From assembly GCA_964532865.1 (NCBI GenBank), contig CAZHJA010000032.1:1-10287 (forward strand): DNA of 10,287 bases, in the 5' to 3' direction. Below, piece by piece: positions 1 to 7,420 of this stretch. How positions within the stretch are numbered: position 1 is the first letter of the stretch; each line of letters begins with the position of its first letter. The position numbers and the translations under genes are program-made. The stretch comes from CAZHJA01 sp964532865. GTDB taxonomy: Bacteria; Patescibacteriota; Microgenomatia; UBA1406; GWC2-37-13. The notes under the pieces were generated by a model, which had not been told where the DNA came from, made no database searches, and saw only the letters and a program-made list of their open reading frames with translations.

Positions 1-1
1 T

Positions 2-1270
2 ATTGGAATTAAATTAGATACGCCTACAATTGGACCTTCATATAGTTACGACAATTATGATGCTGCATATCTTGATTTTAAAGACTATGCAACTGATAAA
101 CAAAATTCCTATCAAATATATTATCCATTTAGATCCTTATTTAGCGGGAAAAACCCGTCTGATCAGGAATTTCAAATTCATGAAACCAATACAACAATTC
201 AGCTTACGGCAAATATTCCAAAGGAAATGTCAGAAAAATATCTTGCTATTCCATATTTATCTGAAAAACAATATGTTAATAAACCACAAATTAAAATTAA
301 TAATACAATATTAAAAGAAAGCCAAAAAAATGATTTAAATCAAAACATAATTAAATTACCATTGTTTCAGAATGGAAAACTTACAATAATTTTTCAAAAA
401 AAAGATCTATTGATATATGAGAGTTTAAAAGATACACAATTTATATCTCAAGACAACTCTGCGTGTAATAAAGATCCAAAAGGAACTGCTTTACTTGAAA
501 AGCAAATATATAAAGATAAATACAATTTTACTTTAACTTCACAAGATTCAAAAAACTGTATAAAGGCAAGCCTCCCAAATCTTGAACATAGATATGGATA
601 TCTTTTGAGCCTGCAAAGTACTAATGATACAAAACGAGGATTTGCAATTAATGTATTTAATGAAACATATAAGAAATCTGATATAGATGTATATTTGGAT
701 AGTGATGGAAAATTCCACCAATATTACTTTGTTATAGCCCCAAGACAATATTATGGACTAGGATATACAATATTTATAAATAATGATTCAGAAGGAAAAG
801 AAAAGGTAAAAAATACTCTTCACTCTCTTAAGATGTATAAACTACCATTTTACTTTTTAAAACATATGAATATTGTAAATAATCCAATAATTCAAACAAA
901 AACAAATACAATACTGCCAAAAAATGTAAGCCATCCAAATATGAGTATGTATACGGTAAATATTGATTTTTCAGATTTTGATAAGTATTCAAGTGATAAC
1001 TTAATACTATACCTTTCTCAAGGGTATAACTCAGGATGGAAAGCATATGAAGTAAAAAATAGCAATGTTTTTAGTAGTAATTTTCCATTTTTGTTCGGAA
1101 AAGAATTAAAAGAACATATCTTAATTAACAACTGGGCAAATGGATGGAAAGTTAATCCTAATAATTCAAATTCTAATATTATTATTATATTCCTACCTCA
1201 ATATCTACAATATATTGGATTTGCTTTATTAATATTCCCAGTTCTATATATCCTTTTCAAGAAAAATTAG
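2..1270 (+). CDS. C-terminal part of a large membrane protein with extracellular domain (5' end outside window)
   Basis: The reading frame is open from base 2 to the TAG at 1268-1270 (422 residues), so the gene starts upstream of the window; the first internal ATG at 227 is not the start. Most of the visible part is polar and rich in Asn, Lys, Tyr and Ser, as expected for an extracytoplasmic region. Near the end come the aromatic motifs QGYNSGWKAYEV and NNWANGWKV, then a single hydrophobic helix (about the last 20 residues, YIGFALLIFPVLYILF) and a short KKN tail. From memory, this pattern resembles the C-termini of very large multi-pass membrane proteins of CPR bacteria, often annotated as glycosyltransferase-like or YfhO-like. 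No catalytic motif lies in the visible part, so the enzymatic role is unproven. It ends three bases before the convergent small gene. Membrane or surface location is fairly sure; function is not. Confidence 0.75.
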   Translation: MGIKLDTPTIGPSYSYDNYDAAYLDFKDYATDKQNSYQIYYPFRSLFSGKNPSDQEFQIHETNTTIQLTANIPKEMSEKYLAIPYLSEKQYVNKPQIKINNTILKESQKNDLNQNIIKLPLFQNGKLTIIFQKKDLLIYESLKDTQFISQDNSACNKDPKGTALLEKQIYKDKYNFTLTSQDSKNCIKASLPNLEHRYGYLLSLQSTNDTKRGFAINVFNETYKKSDIDVYLDSDGKFHQYYFVIAPRQYYGLGYTIFINNDSEGKEKVKNTLHSLKMYKLPFYFLKHMNIVNNPIIQTKTNTILPKNVSHPNMSMYTVNIDFSDFDKYSSDNLILYLSQGYNSGWKAYEVKNSNVFSSNFPFLFGKELKEHILINNWANGWKVNPNNSNSNIIIIFLPQYLQYIGFALLIFPVLYILFKKN

Positions 1271-1273
1271 TTT

Positions 1274-1552
1274 TTATATTTCTTTTGTTTTTTTCTTTTC
1301 TTTTTCTAAAGGAGGCTCCCATTGTCTAAAATATCTTTCTGCAACACCGCCTAAATGATTACTTACAATACCTTTTTTTCCTCCAGTACTTTTACGTCGC
1401 TTTTTTTCTTCTTTTCCTAACATCCGATTAAATCCTCTTAATGCTATAATAAACTCTTTATTCGGCACATATCCAAGTTTTTCAGCTATTTCTACTGGTT
1501 TTGTTTTCCAATACTTTATATTATTTTGATAGGCCTTAATTTCTTTACCCAT
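1274..1552 (-). CDS. Small basic hypothetical protein
   Basis: This is a 92-residue protein if it starts at the ATG at 1550-1552. A TTG at 1573 would add seven residues, but the ATG is preferred because a plausible promoter (-10 at 1565-1570) overlaps the longer N-terminus. The protein is very basic. It has a soluble N-terminal half (KAYQNNIKYWKTKPVEIAEK), a KEEKKRRKSTGGKK cluster in the middle, and a C-terminal YFRQWEPPLEKEKKK tail. No membrane segment or signal peptide is visible. I do not recognise the family; nucleic-acid or ribosome binding is only suggested by the charge. It lies tail-to-tail with the membrane protein gene (3-base gap) and head-to-head with the ATPase gene, sharing an 84-base divergent promoter region. 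Base composition matches its neighbours, which supports a real gene. Confidence 0.6.
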   Translation of the reverse strand: MGKEIKAYQNNIKYWKTKPVEIAEKLGYVPNKEFIIALRGFNRMLGKEEKKRRKSTGGKKGIVSNHLGGVAERYFRQWEPPLEKEKKKTKEI

Positions 1553-1564
1553 ACAATTACCCAA

Positions 1565-1592
1565 ATAGTACAAAATTAATCTCTAATTTCAA
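1565..1592 (-). promoter_or_regulatory. Putative promoter of the small basic protein gene
   Basis: On the minus strand, TTGAAA (1592-1587) and TACTAT (1570-1565) are separated by 16 bases, and the ATG at 1552 follows 12 bases after the -10 box. The -10 matches the consensus at four of six positions. No Shine-Dalgarno sequence precedes the ATG. Confidence 0.35.
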
Positions 1593-1602
1593 CAACAATA
1601 CC

Positions 1603-1630
1603 TTACAAATTACATCAAATTGTATATAAT
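1603..1630 (+). promoter_or_regulatory. Putative leaderless promoter of the VirB4/TraG-like ATPase gene
   Basis: TTACAA (1603-1608) and a perfect TATAAT (1625-1630) are separated by 16 bases. Only six bases lie between the -10 box and the ATG at 1637, so transcription would begin at or next to the start codon. There is no Shine-Dalgarno site, which fits a leaderless mRNA. The -35 box is back-to-back with that of the divergent small gene. Confidence 0.5.
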
Positions 1631-1636
1631 ATATAC

Positions 1637-3799
1637 ATGTCAACTCTTTCTCATCTTCAGATAAGGAATCCTAAGGATGATGAAACACCTATTGAGTCTG
1701 CAACTCAAATATTTGCATCTCTTTTGTCTTACCCATATATTCCATTGTGGAAAAGGCTATTTATTAATGTAAAATCTCATTGTTTTGAGCTTTATCTTTT
1801 AAATCAAACTGTGTATTTTTATGTATCAACTAAAAAAGATAATGAGGCTCTAATTTCATCTCTTATCAATTCTTCATATCCTGCATCAGTTATAAAAAAG
1901 ACAAGTGATCCTATGGATATAGTTTTAAAATCAAAATACATACAAGCTGGAGAAGTAGCTTTAAATTCATATCAGTACTTTCCAATTAAAACATATTTTA
2001 ATTTTAAAGATATTGACCCCTTATCTTCTCTTATCGGTTTCTTTTCAAAACAGCCTAAAGATATTAAAATGGCAATACAAATATTAATTACGCCATCATC
2101 ATTCCCTTGGCAAAACCAAGCAGTAGCAGCAGCAAAACAAATGACATATGATACACAAGCCGACAGATATGGAATGAATCCACAAAAAATGACAATTATG
2201 AAAAAAGCATCATTTCAAGGAGGAAAAGCATTAGTTCGACTTTTAGTTTCTTCAAATACAAATAGTGATATTCTTCCGTACTTGCAAAACTTGGCAGGTA
2301 CGTTTGGAAGCTTTTCACTTGGGGAAGGAAATCAATTTATTTTTAAGCGCCCTAGAATATTTAAAAACAGCCTTATTAACCGAGCAAAAAAAAGAAAAAC
2401 ATATTATTTTGAAAGAAAGTCCCAAGTATTAAATGCCCAAGAGCTTGCAACACTATGGCATCCTCCAGGATATTTACTTTCTGGAATTAAAAATATTGCA
2501 TGGGGCAAAACTCTTCTTGGAGAACCTCCTGAAGATCTTCCTACTGCAGATGATAAAAGTGAAAGTGAAAAAAAAGAAATTAACTTTTTTGCAAAAACTG
2601 AATTTAAAAATAAAGAGACTATATTTGGAATAAAAACACCAGACAGAAGAAAACATGTATATATTATTGGAAAAACAGGAGCAGGAAAATCAACACTTAT
2701 TGCAAATATGGCAATAGATGATATTAGAAAAGACAGAGGAATTGGAATAATTGACCCTCATGGAGATTTGTCAGATATTATTCTAGATTATATTCCAAAG
2801 CGCAGAATTAATGATGTTGTGTATTTGGAGCCTTTTGATACCAAACGTCCGTTTTCTCTTAATGTCCTTGAGGTGAAAAATAAACAGCAAAAGGATCTTG
2901 TTGCATCAGGAATAGTTTCAATATTTTATAAGCTTTACAAAAATAGCTGGGGTCCTCGTTTAGAATACATACTTAGAAACGTAATTCTTACTCTTCTTGA
3001 ATCTCCAAATAAAACACTTGTTGATATATTAGCTCTTCTTTCTGACACTAAATTTAGAAAAAAAGTAGTGTCAGAGTTAACTGATCCAGTTTTAAAAAAT
3101 TTCTGGAATAATGAATTTGAGAAAATGCCAGATAGATTAAAGGCTGAAGCAATATCCCCTATTCAAAACAAAGTGGGGCAATTTGTAACTTCAAAGATGA
3201 TAAGAAATATCCTAGGGAAACCAAAATCAAGTATTGATCTTGAAAGTATTATGAATAATGGGAAAATATTAATTCTTAATCTTTCACAAGGAAAGCTTGG
3301 AGAAGACAATGCTTCTCTTCTTGGAGCTATGATAATTACACAAATACAACTTGCAGCAATGAACAGGTCGTTTATAAAAGAGGAAGAAAGAAAAGATTTT
3401 TTTCTTTATGTTGATGAGTTTCAAAACTTTGCAACAGGCTCATTTGTAAAAATATTATCAGAGGCAAGAAAATACCGTCTATCTCTTTGTCTAGCAAACC
3501 AATATATTGAACAATTGGAACTCCCTATTCAAAAAGCAATATTTGGAAACATTGGGACACTTAATTCTTTTGTTGTTGGAGCAAGAGACGCATTTTCATT
3601 AAGTAAAGAATTTGGAGAGCTGTATTCTGAGAATGATCTTGTATCTTTAGGTAAATTTGAAACAGTAACAAAGCTTTCTGTTAACAACCTTACTTCTTCT
3701 CCATTTCCTGCAAAAACACTTCCACTTCCATCATTGAAAAATGATAATAAGGAAAAGATAATAAAACTCTCAAAAGAAAGATATGGAAGAAAAGTATAA
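1637..3799 (+). CDS. VirB4/TraG-type conjugative-transfer ATPase (type IV secretion DNA-binding domain family)
   Basis: This 720-residue P-loop ATPase belongs to the HerA/VirB4/TraG superfamily of hexameric DNA- or protein-translocating motors. The N-terminal 300 residues or so form a family-specific domain without TM helices. The ATPase domain follows: Walker A GKTGAGKST (345-353), the conserved strand DPHGDL (373-378), Walker B with FFLYVDEFQNF (Asp593, Glu594) and a sensor-like LANQY (619-623). These are hallmarks of proteins annotated as 'type IV secretory system conjugative DNA transfer family', which are common in CPR genomes. It probably acts at the inner face of the membrane. No other type IV secretion genes (VirB6, VirB8, relaxase) are in the window, so substrate and partners are unknown. 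The start is fixed by the TATAAT box six bases upstream. The stop faces the YtxH-like gene tail-to-tail with a three-base gap. Family assignment is firm; role in conjugation, DNA uptake or secretion is inference. Confidence 0.88.
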   Translation: MSTLSHLQIRNPKDDETPIESATQIFASLLSYPYIPLWKRLFINVKSHCFELYLLNQTVYFYVSTKKDNEALISSLINSSYPASVIKKTSDPMDIVLKSKYIQAGEVALNSYQYFPIKTYFNFKDIDPLSSLIGFFSKQPKDIKMAIQILITPSSFPWQNQAVAAAKQMTYDTQADRYGMNPQKMTIMKKASFQGGKALVRLLVSSNTNSDILPYLQNLAGTFGSFSLGEGNQFIFKRPRIFKNSLINRAKKRKTYYFERKSQVLNAQELATLWHPPGYLLSGIKNIAWGKTLLGEPPEDLPTADDKSESEKKEINFFAKTEFKNKETIFGIKTPDRRKHVYIIGKTGAGKSTLIANMAIDDIRKDRGIGIIDPHGDLSDIILDYIPKRRINDVVYLEPFDTKRPFSLNVLEVKNKQQKDLVASGIVSIFYKLYKNSWGPRLEYILRNVILTLLESPNKTLVDILALLSDTKFRKKVVSELTDPVLKNFWNNEFEKMPDRLKAEAISPIQNKVGQFVTSKMIRNILGKPKSSIDLESIMNNGKILILNLSQGKLGEDNASLLGAMIITQIQLAAMNRSFIKEEERKDFFLYVDEFQNFATGSFVKILSEARKYRLSLCLANQYIEQLELPIQKAIFGNIGTLNSFVVGARDAFSLSKEFGELYSENDLVSLGKFETVTKLSVNNLTSSPFPAKTLPLPSLKNDNKEKIIKLSKERYGRKV

Positions 3800-3802
3800 A
3801 AA

Positions 3803-4246
3803 TTAAGTTTTAACTTCTGACTTTTTTAGCTTTTCCCATTGACTGGCTAAATCTTTTTTTAGTTTATCTAAATTAAAAGATTTGCTCTTTCCTTGTGTCT
3901 TAAAGCTTTGTATAACTTCTTCTACAGCTTTCAAATATTTCTCTTTATCTATGTTTTCTAGACTCTCCTTTAGCTCAGATAATCTTTTAGCAAGATCATC
4001 TTTTGCCAACAAATATAGCTCTTTTGCTTCTTCACTTAATTGTCCAAATATTTCAATTACTTTTTTGTCAACTTCTTTTTCTATCATTAGTGCCTTAACT
4101 TCTTCAAACTTTTTCTTTGCATCTTCCCTATTTTCTTTTCCGGATTTAGGAGAAAGAAAAAAAGCAGTTATGCCTCCAATAATTGCTCCAAGTGTTAATC
4201 CAATACGAAATTTTGATGGTTTTTTATTATCATTATTATCTGTCAT
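3803..4246 (-). CDS. YtxH-like domain protein
   Basis: This 147-residue protein has a short charged N-terminus (residues 1-14, TDNNDNKKPSK), one Gly-rich hydrophobic segment (about 15-32, IGLTLGAIIGGITAFFLSP) and then the SPKSGKENRE motif. The rest is a long charged, probably alpha-helical or coiled-coil tail rich in Lys and Glu. The Gly-rich helix followed by a 'P-K-S-G-K-E' box is the signature of the YtxH family, small membrane-associated proteins linked to general stress in Firmicutes but of unknown biochemical role. The tail is probably cytoplasmic. The ATG at 4244-4246 is the only sensible start, as the helix begins soon after it. It lies 76 bases downstream of the FN3/Cys-rich gene on the same strand and could be cotranscribed with it. 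The family call is good; the function is not known. Confidence 0.8.
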   Translation of the reverse strand: MTDNNDNKKPSKFRIGLTLGAIIGGITAFFLSPKSGKENREDAKKKFEEVKALMIEKEVDKKVIEIFGQLSEEAKELYLLAKDDLAKRLSELKESLENIDKEKYLKAVEEVIQSFKTQGKSKSFNLDKLKKDLASQWEKLKKSEVKT

Positions 4247-4322
4247 AATATTTTAAATATTTAATTATTAATAATAATAAATATATCAGAAAACAAATAT
4301 TAATACAATATCTCTTAGCTTT

Positions 4323-5342
4323 TTATGGAGTTGGGATGCTTATTCGTTTAGAACAGATTACATCTAAATCATATTCATCAACATTGCATCTTGCATTGCT
4401 ATCTGTATAAGTACATCCTTCATCATTCCAACTAGCCCATCCGCAGTATAAATCTTCTCCATGACTATTGCAAATATCAGAAAGCTTTGAAGTTCCTAAA
4501 CATTCATATTCATATTTATCATCCATACATACCTTTCCCTTGCATTCTGAATAGCAGTTTGGAATACAGGTTTTACTTGAGCAACTACCATCAGGAACTT
4601 TTGTTGTATTAATATTACATGTTGGACAATTCTCTTCTTTGAGACATCCTGTAGGAGTTGGAATTACTAAACATGTTTTAGTATCTACTTTTCCAATGCA
4701 TCCTTGTTTAATAAAATCTTGCTTTGAACAGCTTTTAAAAAAAAGCTTACATATCTTTTGACAGTTTGTCTCGCTGCATAAAACTTGATCTGAAGATGAA
4801 TCGTCAACAACAAGAGATTCTATAGGAGTAAGCTCTGGTTTAATTCTTTTTTTTAAAGCATCTGAAGTACTTATCCCAAGCACATCATTGCTTTTTAACT
4901 TTGTTACAAATGTCCAAGGAACACCTCCATTATTAAAGGTCTTGTCTCCAATCTTTATTTGAAAATAATAAGTAGTACTTGGAGTAAGAGAACTTAACAC
5001 AATTGAGTGATCTTTTGTACTTTGAGTTTCTGGAGCAATTAAATTCATCTTGTCAACAGAAATTCCATACTCAACCATGCTTTGTGCTTCCTGACCTGTA
5101 AAAAACTCTAATGTTGCAGATGTATTAGTAATATTATAGATTATTACATCTCTTGGTATAAGATCACTTGCTCTTGTAAAAACTTTCTCAAATACGCTCA
5201 AACCAAATATTAAAACAGAAAGGGAAATAATTAAACCAATAATTATAGGAAGAATTCTAGATGGCTTAATACTATGCTTTGCCTCTTGAATATTATTCTC
5301 TTGAACCCCCTCCTGATTGTTTTCTGGAGATTGTTCTTCCAT
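4323..5342 (-). CDS. Membrane-anchored surface protein: FN3-like domain plus Cys-rich C-terminal domain
   Basis: The 339-residue protein has an Asn/Gln/Glu-rich cytoplasmic N-terminus (1-28), one transmembrane helix (about 30-51) and an extracellular beta domain (about 62-148). Strand patterns such as DVIIYNITNTSATLEF, MVEYGIS and LTPSTTYYFQIKI are typical of fibronectin type III or purple-acid-phosphatase-N-like domains. A linker follows, then a C-terminal domain (from about 189) with 20 cysteines, all located after the FN3 domain. The even number suggests disulfides formed outside the cytoplasm. No enzyme motif is visible, so a binding or structural surface role is inferred. The protein may be linked to the nearby pseudopilin, which also has a Cys-rich tail. 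The ATG at 5342 follows an AT-rich stretch with overlapping TATATA and TATAAT boxes and no Shine-Dalgarno site. Confidence 0.75.
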   Translation of the reverse strand: MEEQSPENNQEGVQENNIQEAKHSIKPSRILPIIIGLIISLSVLIFGLSVFEKVFTRASDLIPRDVIIYNITNTSATLEFFTGQEAQSMVEYGISVDKMNLIAPETQSTKDHSIVLSSLTPSTTYYFQIKIGDKTFNNGGVPWTFVTKLKSNDVLGISTSDALKKRIKPELTPIESLVVDDSSSDQVLCSETNCQKICKLFFKSCSKQDFIKQGCIGKVDTKTCLVIPTPTGCLKEENCPTCNINTTKVPDGSCSSKTCIPNCYSECKGKVCMDDKYEYECLGTSKLSDICNSHGEDLYCGWASWNDEGCTYTDSNARCNVDEYDLDVICSKRISIPTP

Positions 5343-5404
5343 ATATTATATATATTACCTTAAATTACAAATATTTTATATATATTTAAATTATTAATCA
5401 TGTT

Positions 5405-6046
5405 TTATTTATTAACATCATTTAACATATCTAAAACCTGCTTGTCTTCAACTTGATTAAAATCATTGTAATAATACCCTATTGAAAATAAATCATAAGG
5501 AGATAATAATGAAACTGTTTCACTTATCTTTTTCTTAATTGTTTCCAAACTTTCATATGAAGATACTGGTGACGCAAATATAATTTTCTTAGGATTATGC
5601 TTTTTAATAAATTTTATAGCTGCTTGAGCTGTTACTCCTGTTGCCAAACCATCATCAACAAGAATAATAATTTTTCCTTTTAATGAAAGCAGAGGTCTAT
5701 TAATACGGTATTTTGAAATTCTTATCTTAAGTTTAAAATACGCAATTTCTTTAGCTTTTTTTACATCTTCCTTTTTTAAACCCAGATGTTTAATAATATT
5801 TTTTTCAAGATAACTTACTCCTCCCTCACTTAAAGCACCAATTCCAAGTTCAGGGTTATTTGGAGCGCCTATCTTTTGAACTAAAATTATATCAAGCTTA
5901 AGATTAAGCTTTTTTGCAATTTCATAGCCAATTACAATACCTCCTCTTGGCAGTGCAAGAACAACAACATCTTTTTTTTCTTTATATTTCTTTAACTTGT
6001 CCGCCAATCTTTTTCCAGCATCATGCCTGTTTTTAAACATTGACAT
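5405..6046 (-). CDS. Phosphoribosyltransferase domain protein
   Basis: This 213-residue soluble protein has a type I phosphoribosyltransferase fold. The PRPP-binding loop is VDDGLATGVT (130-139), with the two acidic residues and the Thr-Gly-Thr-like turn that hold the ribose-5-phosphate. ALPRGGIVIG (31-40) and KIGAPNNPELGIGAL (58-72) match the stand-alone family of PRTases often annotated simply as 'phosphoribosyltransferase' (PF00156), seen next to or fused with erythromycin-esterase-like domains. The base substrate is not known, and the sequence does not point to a specific purine or pyrimidine enzyme. Two ATGs lie at the start (codons 1 and 3). The first is preferred because a perfect TATAAT sits six bases before it. 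The gene is divergent from the pseudopilin gene (60-base gap) and lies 62 bases upstream of the FN3/Cys-rich gene on the same strand. Confidence 0.87.
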   Translation of the reverse strand: MSMFKNRHDAGKRLADKLKKYKEKKDVVVLALPRGGIVIGYEIAKKLNLKLDIILVQKIGAPNNPELGIGALSEGGVSYLEKNIIKHLGLKKEDVKKAKEIAYFKLKIRISKYRINRPLLSLKGKIIILVDDGLATGVTAQAAIKFIKKHNPKKIIFASPVSSYESLETIKKKISETVSLLSPYDLFSIGYYYNDFNQVEDKQVLDMLNDVNK

Positions 6047-6052
6047 AGTGTT

Positions 6053-6081
6053 ATTATATATATTCTTGAAATATATATTAA
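6053..6081 (-). promoter_or_regulatory. Putative leaderless promoter of the phosphoribosyltransferase gene
   Basis: On the minus strand a perfect TATAAT (6058-6053) lies six bases before the ATG, the same spacing as at the ATPase gene. TTAATA (6081-6076), 17 bases upstream, is a weak -35 candidate. The predicted transcript begins at or next to the start codon. Confidence 0.45.
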
Positions 6082-6095
6082 AAATATGTCATAAT
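6066..6095 (+). promoter_or_regulatory. Putative promoter of the pseudopilin gene
   Basis: TTGAAA (6066-6071) and CATAAT (6090-6095) are separated by 18 bases, with five of six consensus positions each. The ATG at 6107 follows 11 bases after the -10 box, so the leader would be only a few bases and there is no room for a Shine-Dalgarno site. The promoter overlaps that of the divergent phosphoribosyltransferase gene. Confidence 0.4.
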
Positions 6096-6106
6096 AATTT
6101 AAATAC

Positions 6107-6760
6107 ATGCCAAAGAAAAAGAAAATAAATAGAAAAGTTGCTTCTATGACTCTTATTGAAATTGCTATTATTATTGCACTGCTTGCAATATTTATTGGGC
6201 TTTCAATTGAAGTAATTAAAACTCAATTTGTAAAAGTAAGAGATGCAGAAAGAAAACTTGATATTGGTAAATTAAGAATGTCTCTTGAATCATATTATGA
6301 TACATATGGATGTTATCCTAGTTCTTTACCTGAATGTGAAGAAGAATTTGCATTGGGAAAAGATATATTAATACTTGATACTCCATGTGATCCTAAAACA
6401 AAAGAAAAATATTATTATGATGTTGATGATGAAGGAACATGTAAAAAATGGTATAGATTATATGGGAGTTTAGAGCGAACTGATGATAGAATAATTCAAA
6501 TTTTAGGATGTCTTTCAGGATGCGGTTCTGAATGTGAATATAATTATGGAGTTTCTAGTCCAAATACAAGTATAGAAAGCTGCGCTTTAAAATATGTTTG
6601 TGCTCCTGGAGGAGGGAAAGATGGATCTTGTGAAGTATTTGAGGCTCCAGAGTTAAGTGAATGTCCTAGAGTATACTTAGATAATCCAACATGTAATAAT
6701 GACTGCTCTGATCCTAAAAAAAGATGTGCAAATTCAAAAGGGAAGCATGTACCTGATTAG
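6107..6760 (+). CDS. Type IV pilin-like (pseudopilin) protein with Cys-rich C-terminal domain
   Basis: This 217-residue protein starts with a basic leader (KKKKINRK). The prepilin-like motif S13/M14-T-L-I-E18 follows, running into a hydrophobic helix (IAIIIALLAIFIGLSI). The conserved Glu is at +5, but position -1, normally Gly for prepilin peptidase cleavage, is Ser. The next segment, VKVRDAERKLDIGKLRMSLESYYDTYGCYP, is the standard N-terminal helix of the major/pseudopilin fold (RDAxR...LxxALExYYxxxGxYP). Beyond about residue 130 comes an unusual extension with many cysteines (14 in the protein, an even number), which suggests an extracellular disulfide-bonded cap. It is probably a minor pilin or surface subunit held in the membrane until assembly. 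No pilus ATPase, PilC or PilD lies in the window. It stands alone on the plus strand and ends with TAG. Confidence 0.85.
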   Translation: MPKKKKINRKVASMTLIEIAIIIALLAIFIGLSIEVIKTQFVKVRDAERKLDIGKLRMSLESYYDTYGCYPSSLPECEEEFALGKDILILDTPCDPKTKEKYYYDVDDEGTCKKWYRLYGSLERTDDRIIQILGCLSGCGSECEYNYGVSSPNTSIESCALKYVCAPGGGKDGSCEVFEAPELSECPRVYLDNPTCNNDCSDPKKRCANSKGKHVPD

Positions 6761-7119
6761 TATTAAAAAGAATTAAAATCTATTTCTTCGATTTTCCGAA
6801 AAACTTATAATAACAAAGGGTTGCATAGACGTCATAATAATGAGTTATAAATAAAATATATAGTTTGTGTTAAAATAACTCATAGGAATATGTCTAGACC
6901 AATATCAATAGGTATGAGTGGAACTCTACACGACAAAATAGCCTCCCATTCCTAATAAAAATAACCCTTCCCCACTCTAGAAAGGCAAGAATCATTACTG
7001 AGAAAAATATTGCCGGCGAGATCATACATTCAAAACCGCCACAGATACAACTTTAATTTGTAGCTAATTTTCATGTTTAATCGCAAAAAAGATAGTCCAT
7101 AGCACCTTCTTGTAATACA
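6761..7119. other. Gene-poor junction between backbone and island
   Basis: These 359 bases separate the AT-rich backbone from the higher-GC minus-strand operon. They hold no convincing gene: one 21-codon ORF (6890-6955) and short open stretches resemble no family I know. Composition changes inside the stretch, with GC-richer sequence after about 6900. A 9-bp inverted repeat lies at 6840-6883 and an isolated TATAAT box near 6806-6811. No clear intrinsic terminator was seen for either flanking gene. This may be a decayed sequence or an insertion boundary. Confidence 0.5.
6840..6883. repeat. 9-bp inverted repeat with 26-base spacer
   Basis: ATGAGTTAT (6840-6848) and ATAACTCAT (6875-6883) are perfect reverse complements around an AT-rich spacer. 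The stem is too AT-rich and the loop too long for an intrinsic terminator. It could be a protein site or chance. Confidence 0.35.
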
Positions 7120-7413
7120 TCATTTGTCCAACGAATCCCGCAAAGCAGTATATGCCTCAAAACCGAATAAAGATTTGTCCGGTAGATCTTCGCTTGAAAA
7201 TGTATAATCCTTTAATCTATTTTTCTGCAGCATATTTCTCACTATTCTTTGTACTGGTTCCGAAAACGCAGCTTTAAGTTTGCCTGATGATAAACCTAAA
7301 ATATTTGGTAAACCGGGAGCCATTCCTATCTTAATGTATTTTATCTGCCCGTCCACATCGACCTCTGCTGTAATTTCCGTCGTAAAATTACCTTGTGGGG
7401 GTATATGGATCAC
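7120..7413 (-). CDS. Hypothetical protein at the 3' end of the toxin-antitoxin-like operon
   Basis: This ORF of 97 residues uses a GTG start at 7411-7413 and ends at TGA 7120-7122. No ATG exists in frame upstream; the open frame begins after a TAA at 7438-7440, so an ATT at 7432-7434 is the only earlier alternative. A weak GAAGAA lies just before the GTG. The first half has beta-strand character (GNFTTEITAEVDVDGQIKYIKIG); the second half is helical and basic (KAAFSEPVQRIVRNMLQKNRLKDY). I do not recognise the family. It follows the Ig-like segment by seven bases in another frame. It could be a separate translationally coupled gene or a frameshifted continuation of the same decaying gene. Composition matches the island, not the AT-rich backbone. 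Confidence 0.5.
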   Translation of the reverse strand: MIHIPPQGNFTTEITAEVDVDGQIKYIKIGMAPGLPNILGLSSGKLKAAFSEPVQRIVRNMLQKNRLKDYTFSSEDLPDKSLFGFEAYTALRDSLDK

Positions 7414-7420
7414 TAATTCT

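Noticed and set aside
227..1270. ATG at 227 as the start of the first gene
   Set aside because: The frame is open from base 2 with the same residue style, so the gene begins before the window.
6890..6955. 21-codon ORF with an upstream AGGA
   Set aside because: It starts with ATG and has a weak ribosome binding site, but it is very short, has no recognisable features, and lies in a compositionally mixed gap. Chance is likely.
7010..7050. A degenerate copy of the tRNA 3' end as left attachment site
   Set aside because: The segment around ATTCAAAACC at 7029-7038 loosely resembles the ATTCGAACC of the tRNA, but the flanks do not match and no T-arm can be folded.
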